DNA from: Gryganskiella cystojenkinii
Taxonomy: Eukaryota > Mortierellomycota > Mortierellomycetes > Mortierellales > Mortierellaceae
Assembly: GCA_015852425.1 (NCBI GenBank)
Contig: JAAAIG010000773.1
Span: forward strand, 1 to 18,362
Reading direction: 5' to 3'
Length of the DNA stretch: 18,362 nucleotides
In this document: piece by piece, positions 8,786-15,527 of the stretch
How the letters are laid out: every line of letters starts with the position of its first letter
Position numbering within the stretch: the first letter of the stretch is position 1
Notes under the pieces: generated by a model
Database searches by the model: none
What the model was told of the DNA's origin: nothing
The model's input: the letters and a program-made list of their open reading frames with translations, nothing else
Position numbers and translations under genes: made by a program

Positions 8786-10648
8786 ATGCTGCTTTCCAAC
8801 GCCGTCACCAACGTGGTGATTGTTGTTCTTTCCATTAACACAACGCTGTTGCTGACATCGATTGCGAGCATTATTGCATATGCAACTTCCAAGCCGCTAT
8901 TTGTTGAAGTCCCGACAACAGGCATTCCGACGTTGCTGCACATATCAAAGAAGTACAAAGACCGCAAAACCTTCAAATGGGGGCTGCTTGGATATACTGT
9001 GCTCTTTATGGTTTCAGCTCACTTGTGCACGCTGCTGGTTCCAATTTTCCATCCCGTCAAGCCACTGTATCTAGCCAACGACACGCCTGCATTCTTCCCG
9101 ATCTTTAGGCAGTTCGATACATCCACCGGGCGCAATGCATTCACGTCGCGTGACGACACTCATTTTTTGGATGCTGTTGCCAAAGACTACTGCAATCTTC
9201 TATCCAACTGCAGTATCGGAGAGAGTGCCGGATTAAAGCCGGTTCCTTTGATGCGACTATCTGACGTACCACCGAAATGCAGCAACTTCAACATGCAAAA
9301 CCATCTTTGGTCTGAATATTGCCTGGGGCCGCAAACAAATACAGCTAAAGGTGATCTGTACTTTCTGTACTCTCCAGCTACCAATGCCAGCGATGACGGT
9401 GGCCACAAGGGATATGACATAACTCCTCCGATTTGCACTATTTCGGAAAACTTCACGGAGCTCTGCGACTATACAACCAAATACAACATCAGTGGAAAAT
9501 TTAACACGACACATAATTTTCAAACCTCCTTGTTCTACAACCTGCCAGCGTGGACATTTACCTTCCCGAACGATTTGAACAGCTCTCGGACACTCTACCG
9601 CACTATTGATCGCCTATCGAGCATTTCGCTTTTCGGCATATCTGGCATTGACAATCCTACCGGCATATCCGGCATTGACAATCCTACCGCAATACAAAGT
9701 CCAGGATTGTACATTGGAAATTACGTCGATGTTATGCATGGAAGCAGCAATACTTCATATGTTTATAGCGTTACAATCGATCGCTTGGTGTTTGACATCA
9801 CAGACCCCACCATAAACGTCACTGACGTTTCTTATATGGTCGGGTATGATATTCTCCCGTTCGTCAAGAATCTTAACAGCACTTATTTCGACCCAACAGG
9901 ATCCGTATATGATACTATTTTAACATACAATGTATCCGTCGATACCAACCAAATGAGCGGCAAAGCATTTTTCCAAGTCACGTCAGCCGTGAACAATTTT
10001 CCCCGGTACTGCACTCGGGTTATGGTCATAGACACATGGAATTCAAGCGTGATAACGTATGCATCGTATACAAGCTGGGATAAATTCGACCGGGTCTCCG
10101 ACTATCCCAACGGGGGCTACGTTGGCCGTCCAACAAAAGACAGAACGTTTGTCCAGCCAGTCATGGCTCTTTGGATGCTTGCCGATTTCCCGCATAGCAG
10201 CAACTACACCGCTTTTATACCTGAATTCCGCAACTGGACAACAATTACCGACGAAGCAGCTAGCTTGATCATACCACTCACCACTCCCTCGCGAACAAAC
10301 GGGACCGTAGTGGGATCGTCAGGCTACGGGCAATATGGCACAACGTATAAAGAAGTCACTGCATCGAGCTGGACCATATTCGAGATCTGCATCATCGCCA
10401 TCTATTGCGTTATAAACATAATGCTTATGGTGTATGTAAGATTCTACATACCTGAACATTGCAGGACCCCGCTTTGGAGAACAGCAGCAAAGACAAACGC
10501 GTCGGACATGTTCGATCTGAAATTTGTTACACCGGCAGACGGAGACGATTTTGCTCTCATGTCCAATAATATGGTTATCACTACAACGGCCTCCGGATAT
10601 AATCTACTGCCCAAAAGCGAGTATCTTCTCCAGCGCGGCACTGCTTGA
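8786..10648 (+). CDS. Three-helix plasma-membrane protein with a large N-glycosylated outer domain (unnamed family)
   Basis: An intact 620-residue frame starts at ATG 8786 (ATAATGCTG) and stops at TGA 10646-10648. Hydrophobic helices sit at about residues 10-33, 66-88 and 529-552. The loop between the first two (about 34-65) is basic (KKYKDRKTFK) and should be cytosolic. The roughly 440-residue region between helices 2 and 3 should be outside the cell: it carries 15 N-X-S/T sequons (98, 141, 200, 222, 234, 240, 265, 322, 344, 364, 382, 419, 473, 483, 505) and seven Cys (136, 142, 165, 179, 217, 227, 409) that could form disulfides. A cytosolic tail of about 68 residues follows, with YNLL at 605-608 that fits a YxxPhi sorting motif. 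I recognise no enzyme or transporter signature; a cell-surface receptor, adhesin or cell-wall sensor role is possible but is inference. Residues 284-301 are a 9-residue duplication. No intron is needed. Confidence 0.85.
   Translation: MLLSNAVTNVVIVVLSINTTLLLTSIASIIAYATSKPLFVEVPTTGIPTLLHISKKYKDRKTFKWGLLGYTVLFMVSAHLCTLLVPIFHPVKPLYLANDTPAFFPIFRQFDTSTGRNAFTSRDDTHFLDAVAKDYCNLLSNCSIGESAGLKPVPLMRLSDVPPKCSNFNMQNHLWSEYCLGPQTNTAKGDLYFLYSPATNASDDGGHKGYDITPPICTISENFTELCDYTTKYNISGKFNTTHNFQTSLFYNLPAWTFTFPNDLNSSRTLYRTIDRLSSISLFGISGIDNPTGISGIDNPTAIQSPGLYIGNYVDVMHGSSNTSYVYSVTIDRLVFDITDPTINVTDVSYMVGYDILPFVKNLNSTYFDPTGSVYDTILTYNVSVDTNQMSGKAFFQVTSAVNNFPRYCTRVMVIDTWNSSVITYASYTSWDKFDRVSDYPNGGYVGRPTKDRTFVQPVMALWMLADFPHSSNYTAFIPEFRNWTTITDEAASLIIPLTTPSRTNGTVVGSSGYGQYGTTYKEVTASSWTIFEICIIAIYCVINIMLMVYVRFYIPEHCRTPLWRTAAKTNASDMFDLKFVTPADGDDFALMSNNMVITTTASGYNLLPKSEYLLQRGTA
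9635..9688 (+). repeat. In-frame 27-bp tandem duplication (GISGIDNPT x2)
   Basis: Copies at 9635-9661 and 9662-9688 are identical except for one synonymous T/C change in the Ser codon. They add nine residues to the predicted outer domain. The single difference indicates a recent duplication or homogenisation. Confidence 0.95.
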
Positions 10649-10713
10649 GTATTTTTGTCGTTTATCAAGTGATTACAATTACCACCCCTTTATGATAATA
10701 TACTTTCATTTTC

Positions 10714-10719
10714 AATAAA
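10714..10719 (+). terminator. Poly(A) signal (AATAAA) of the membrane-protein gene
   Basis: AATAAA lies 66 nt after the stop codon of the 8786-10648 gene, inside an AT-rich stretch. Position and sequence fit a canonical polyadenylation signal. Confidence 0.65.
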
Positions 10720-11417
10720 ACGATATCGTTCACAAGCTACAAAAGTGATGCGCTCGTAGTGGCAATCATCATTCACAAGAAGGTAAGGAGACGTACAACC
10801 TGTTTGTTGTTTTAAAGTCAGACAACTTGGCTGAGCACCCAGGGAGAGTGGTTGTATTTTTCTTTTTCATTGTTTTTGAATTTTTTCTGTGGGAGTGATT
10901 GTTTAACCAAAACGCCTTCAATTATAGAAGAGGAAAGGAGGTGGGTCGAGTCCCGCAAGTCCGGGTCACGAAGAGAAAAGCAAGGTGGGGGGAGAGGAGG
11001 TGACGGTTGGCACGAGAGAAGAGAAGGCCCTTGTGAGACCAGTGAGAGAGAGATAGACAGACGGAGGAAGGGCCAAGTCCTGCTTTTCGGATTTTCTCAC
11101 ATTTCAAATACCGACGTTGCAGCCAAAAGGTTCTCTTGGCTCAAGAAATGGAGAGGGGAGGACCAGCAAAAAGTTTTAATTTGATCAGCGCCAAACATTA
11201 CCGGGGATTTTTTTTTTTTTTTTTTTATATTGATTCATTTCAAATTCCCTCATTTGTGCTTTTCCTCATTCCCTTCAACTTCATCTGAACTTCACTCCAT
11301 TCCAAAAACTTCCACCTCTCCTCATCTGGGATTGCCCCATTTCTTTAGTCTTTCATTCCTTTGTAACAGCTAGTTTGTTCTCCTGTCAAAAAAACTTTTG
11401 GCTTTTCTATCTTCCCC
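10720..11417. other. Intergenic stretch
   Basis: I see no supported gene. The plus strand is purine-rich at 10925-11075, then has a T19 tract at 11208-11226 and a CT-rich run to 11410 that probably includes the promoter and leader of the next gene. The frame at 10852-11184 has simple Arg/Lys/Glu/Gly composition and I reject it. Confidence 0.45.
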
Positions 11418-12087
11418 ATGACCCGCCATACCTCCTGCACGTACAGCTTTTGTCGGAAGGACCTATTGAAGGAAGACATCAAGCTTAGCAGAAGCGAACG
11501 AAACCATGTCCTGTGTTATCACACGGACAATGTCGTTCAATTTCCTTGCCCCTCCACACATACAATCAAGAAATTCAGACGACAACCCGAGATGGATATG
11601 AAATATGTCTGCAACTGCACTGCTGTTTTTGTGGTGAGTACCAGTCTTCTGCGTCACTGCCAGTCATGTTTTGTCGTCAACATGAAGGACACCCACAACA
11701 GCAAAAAGGGCGCTGACAGCAGCATGATGGACAGTGGTACGAAGACCGGCTCCAGTCAGGATGTCCATGTCTCTACAGCCCATGCAAGTTGCACACCAAC
11801 AACTCAACTCTCCCAGCAAGCACCTCCAACTTGGTCCACAGGAGGGCCACTGCGCCACAGCTCCACATGGAACAAAGCCATGCAACGAACGTCGCAACTA
11901 CCGCCGGCATTTCGACACTCACGGTCAGACAGTTCATCAAGGTATTATCAACTATATTTCATATGACATGGTTCTGTGCACTTTTACACTTATGATCTAA
12001 CATCCATTTTTTTCCATGATGCTCAGGGTAGGAAGTGGTCCTAAGGAACCGTCAAAAGTTGATATTATTATTATAAACGAATATTAA
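11418..12087 (+). CDS. Small spliced Cys-rich protein with a C-x-C zinc finger
   Basis: ATG at 11418 opens a frame with good codon bias. Residues 65-84 fit a finger of the type C-x-C-x3-F-x5-L-x2-H-x3-C (C65, C67, F71, L77, H80, C84). The 3' end is spliced: AAG|GTATTA at 11942, branch CTAAC near 11996, pyrimidine run and GCTCAG ending at 12026. Splicing this intron alone gives 194 residues (phase 2 join) ending in VDIIIINEY with stop 12085-12087; the tail is Ser/Thr/Gln-rich. A second candidate intron lies inside the finger (GTGAGT at 11634, CTGAC branch, ACAG ending 11734). Removing both gives 146 residues in another frame (GCPCLYSPCKLH, ending QFIKGRKWS, stop 12042-12044). That alternative frame has the better C/G-ending codon bias. 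The finger suggests a DNA- or RNA-binding protein, or one derived from a transposon. I did not recognise the family. Confidence 0.5.
11634..11734 (+). other. Candidate intron cutting through the zinc finger
   Basis: The donor is GTGAGT (strong), the branch CTGAC at 11713-11717, and the acceptor GGACAG with AG at 11733-11734, about 17 nt past the branch. It is phase 0 on both sides. If removed, the His and last Cys of the finger are lost and the frame changes. If retained, the frame stays open through the whole segment. Confidence 0.45.
11942..12026 (+). other. Predicted intron, 85 nt
   Basis: The donor is AAG|GTATTA, the branch CTAAC near 11997-12001, followed by TCCATTTTTTTCCATGATGCTCAG-type sequence with the acceptor AG at 12025-12026. 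This is the clearest intron in this gene and is compatible with either upstream frame. Confidence 0.65.
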
Positions 12088-13299
12088 AAAACGCCCAAGA
12101 GTAGAACTGCAATGCAAGATGGAATGAAATCAGAGGTGCAGAAACATAATGCACCTTGCGAGGACAGAAGGCAAGGTGGAGGGATAGGGCGCAACATGTG
12201 AGGTTGGAGACGAGACATAAAAGGCAGAAGGAAAAAATGAGGAGAATGAGAGTAGTGAGAGCGCCTGCTTAGCATTATGTGTACTCAGGTGTTCAAATTG
12301 AGTCTATTACGAAAGGTGAGAAAATGAGATAAGTGCCGGAAAGCAAGCTGGAAATCTCGCCAAGCCTCTGTGAACAGGGTTCAAGAAACGATTCCTACGG
12401 GATGGAAAATGCAAAAAACCCAATCTCAAAGCAGGGGGGACTGAAAGTGGTCTCCAGACAAGATTCGGCGGGTGTAACTTTGGGCTCAACATTCATGACC
12501 TACGGAAGGCAACATGACGAGATCATTTCTTTTGTTTTGACCTTGTCTGCATGCTTCAATTGTACTCTGTCCCTTTTCTCACCAACCTACCTCGCCACTC
12601 TGGAAATTTGAGTTGCTCATATCTTCCGTCTCGACTCATGTCTCCAAATTTCATCATTGAGAGTATATTCATTCCCCGAACATTGCCTCTCTCCTATCAA
12701 AGTGTTCTTGGATCATCTTGGTTAAAAAGACTATAGTTAACAACTGCTCAGTCTATGTCTTCAGGTCCTCTTTCTTTCCCTCCAATATGAATACGGAAGG
12801 ATATGCATCTATTCTGTAGCTGTGATACCGGAGAACCACGATCTCCGAACGTTTGGTAAGGCAACTGTGGCCATTTTCGACTGTGTCCCCCATGGAGAAC
12901 AGAATCTTTCGATTTTTATTGACGGCTTGCTTTTCGAGTTCGGTCGTTGGTTCAAGACCTTCATCGGAGACCCTGCCCCTCCTGGTCTGTTACGTTCAGC
13001 GATTCAAGTCTTAGGACGAGCCCCTCACCACTGAGCGCGACATCTTTGAATAGTTGAACACTCGCTTGGAGGAATGTCCTTATCAAACATGGCAGAGGGT
13101 CCATCGGTCCCTCAGCCATCTATTGATGCCTGAATCGGAGAAGATGAGACGAGGCACTCCACAGGTCGTCGCTGACTGCACACCGAGAGGCACTGGCATC
13201 GACTCGATTCAACAACTGCGTGAAAATGTATAGCCGGATACCAAGATCAGTCGAGTTCCTCTGATTCGTCCCTGATCGCCCACAGCTTCTATCGCGGTA
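12088..13299. other. Spacer, possibly with the badly decayed 3' end of the retroelement relic
   Basis: I see no intact gene. The left part (12088-12800) has simple purine-rich sequence and no good frame. From about 12820 to 13299 both strands have protein-like scraps interrupted by stops, for example a 70-codon plus-strand frame at 12822-13034 with IDGLLFEFGRWFKTFI. This could be the tail of the minus-strand retroelement relic or other eroded sequence. I could not identify it. Confidence 0.35.
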
Positions 13300-14520
13300 A
13301 CACTAATGACACCATCCGTGATCGAGTATGGATTTGCTGTGGGCAAGATCTCTCAAACCTGCCTTTGGTGCAACAAATTGCCAGTGAGGTTGAGCCCGAT
13401 GGAACTCGAAGGAAGGTCTTGTCGTAGTGATATGAGGCGCGTATTGGGGTCGATGGTGAGTACATCCCTCATCCTGAATGACATTGGTTGACATCGTCGA
13501 TTCGGAGGGTGATGAATCCATCTAATCCACCACTCGAGTGGCGTCGCCAGTAAGCATCTGTTGGTGGCAAGGGGTGAGTGATCCATGCCGTGTCCAGAGT
13601 GATCCTTGGTAGGTATTTGGCGATCCTGACGAGGTATCCGATGCTTCTGATTTTATCCAGAGTTCGGAGTGTTGCCCCTCGAGAGGTTCAGCAAGAATGC
13701 CGAGAGTGTGTAGGTGAATGGAGAGTTGATAGACCAAAGACCATGGCCAGACCTATTCGAGGGGCTGGGTCGAGCCCGAGGTGAAGGAGATTGAGTTGAA
13801 AGACTGTAGCTTGAGCCATTGGATCGATCACATCCAAACCTCCCAAGGACAGGGGGTACAGATGGTGTTCCAGGCAGGTCGAGGCTTGTGGATGCACATG
13901 AAAGTATACGAGACAGTCAGCCCTTGTCGGGCTGAAATATCCAGACTGTGTGCCAGACCTTAGCGAGCGCGAGAGAGATGACGATGGTTCCTTTGCCAAG
14001 TATAGATAGGTTCCACTGCAAGTGGATCTGAAGACAGCTACTAATATTAGTCAAGAGAGAGTCAAAGAAAAGATCAATGTGTCTTTGGCAGGGATAGGGT
14101 AGCTCAGGTATTTTTCGAAAGTGGATGAGTTAACCTCCGCCAGCCCAGTCTGCGTGACAGTCTGCTGAAGGTCCGGGTCTGGATTTCTGGAGAGAGAATA
14201 GGCCATCGTTTTCGAGAGGTTGACACGGGCGTTAGAGGCGTCTCTGTAAAGCTGCAAAAGTTCCTGTAGGGCTCTCCATTCCTCGACCGAGTTGATCAGT
14301 TGGAGCAGGTCGTCAGAGTAGGCGAGGAGGCGGATATCTGCACATGGGTCGGGCTTTAGACTTCCAGAGAGTCGATCGTCGGTCTAGAGTAGGAGAAGGA
14401 GGGGCTCAAATGTAAGGTTAACGAGTAGTGATGAGAGTGGGTCACCTTGTCGCAGTCCTCGCAATTGTTGAATAAATCGTACACATCGTCTACCAGGACA
14501 ACGTTTTCAATCCACAGTCA
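13300..14520 (-). mobile_element. Decayed non-LTR (LINE-type) retrotransposon: reverse-transcriptase and connecting region relic
   Basis: Read on the minus strand, one frame from about 14490 to 14051 carries ordered reverse-transcriptase landmarks: QLRGLRQGDPLSSLLVNL (starting 14467), then LAYSDDL at 14326-14306 (the YxDD active-site box, here YSDD), then ASNARVNLSKTMAYSLS. A stop (TAG 14386-14384) interrupts it. Past 14051 the homology-like text goes on in other frames: LSILGKGTIVISLALAKVWH (about 14020-13960), GGLDVIDPMAQATVFQLNL (GGLDVIDP at 13843-13820), then further scraps to about 13300. These match the thumb and connecting region typical of fungal LINE second ORFs. There are at least two stops and two frame changes, no endonuclease domain upstream and no clear 3' tail, so the copy is 5'-truncated and dead. 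Boundaries are approximate. Confidence 0.75.
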
Positions 14521-15421
14521 CAGTCACCCCTCCGTCTACGACTACTATTCCTTCTACATCGCCTGCCTCACAGACCTCTGAGAGGTATGGCTTTATGGCA
14601 GTCACAAGATTCCCTTCTCCATAGTGACACTGCACAACAGTGAGAGGATGAGGATTGGGGATGAGGATTGCGATGGAGAAAAAAAATTCGCCAGTTCCCT
14701 TGAAATTTTCTTTGTGCAACCTTGGATCGCAACAAGTGGCCATCGGAAAATTGCTAACCTGTGAGATTTTTCTTGTGCTTTCTGTTTATCAATCCATCTC
14801 TTTCTGCTCTCTCCTTTTGCTCATCCATCCGTATCGTATCTTTTGCCTTTCCTTTCCGATTGACAACTGTAACTGTACCTTTGACGATTCAGTGCAAAGA
14901 TCTCTGAATCAGGAAACCAACCACACACCAACCTACACCTTCTCTGTGGCCGCTCGTCTTTCCTTGTACTCCTCTTCTGGTCAGAGAACCCCTTAGCAAC
15001 AGCGCAGGTGGGACCTCTTCGCTCATTCCCTCCTCTTCCCTTGTGAGCCTCAGTGATCAGATTGAGCAGTACCGATATCTAAATTCTAATTATTTCTCTT
15101 CTGACCTGACTCGTTATAGGACAACGAGAGAAAAAGCTTGAATCAAACAAAATCACAACTATTGGATGCAAGAACAAGCGAAAACTCATTGCAAGAATAG
15201 AGGAAAGAATCCAAAAAGTAAGGGCTGGCGTCTAAGTTTTTTTTGTTTGTCCATTTGACTCTGACAGATAAGACCCTAAATGTCAACTCGCCCTCCCAGT
15301 AAACAGCAGCAGTCCACGTCCACTCACGCCATCTCGCCCACTACTTAATTACGGCCATATCCAACTCTTGCGAGCGATTCGCGCCTCAACAACCACCCCA
15401 GCAGTAGCTGCATCTAGCCTA
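14521..15421. other. Intergenic stretch and probable promoter/leader of the NACHT gene
   Basis: I see no gene. The plus strand is CT-rich at 14770-15060, as in other leaders here. A frame at 14655-14996 is open but rich in simple hydrophobic/Ser runs and starts beside an A-run, so I reject it. No TATA box is evident near 15300-15400. Transcription of the gene at 15528 probably begins in this stretch. Confidence 0.4.
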
Positions 15422-15504
15422 GTAAGTGCATGTGTGTGCCTCTACCTGCTCACGCCAATCTTCACAGAGCTGAAATTTAACCCTACCTGTTCTTGTGTGC
15501 TCAG
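15422..15504 (+). other. Probable 5' leader intron of the NACHT gene
   Basis: GTAAGT (perfect donor) at 15422 and TGTGTGCTCAG ending at 15504 delimit 83 nt, with a TTTAAC branch-like element near 15476. The ATG at 15528 lies 23 nt past the acceptor. An upstream extension of the frame (GTG at 15495) would fall partly inside this intron, which supports choosing ATG 15528. Confidence 0.55.
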
Positions 15505-15527
15505 TAGCCGCAGATCACGCAGGGAAC

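Noticed and set aside
9187..9523. Minus-strand frames inside the surface-protein gene
   Set aside because: They are antisense shadows of an intact, biased 620-codon gene, with no start context or motif of their own.
14655..14996. 113-codon plus-strand frame before the NACHT gene
   Set aside because: It is a pyrimidine-rich leader-like sequence giving Leu/Ser/Phe runs; no motif and no splice support.
15495..15527. Upstream GTG-initiated extension of the NACHT gene frame
   Set aside because: GTG is not a normal start in fungi, and most of the extension lies in or next to a probable leader intron; ATG 15528 is preferred.
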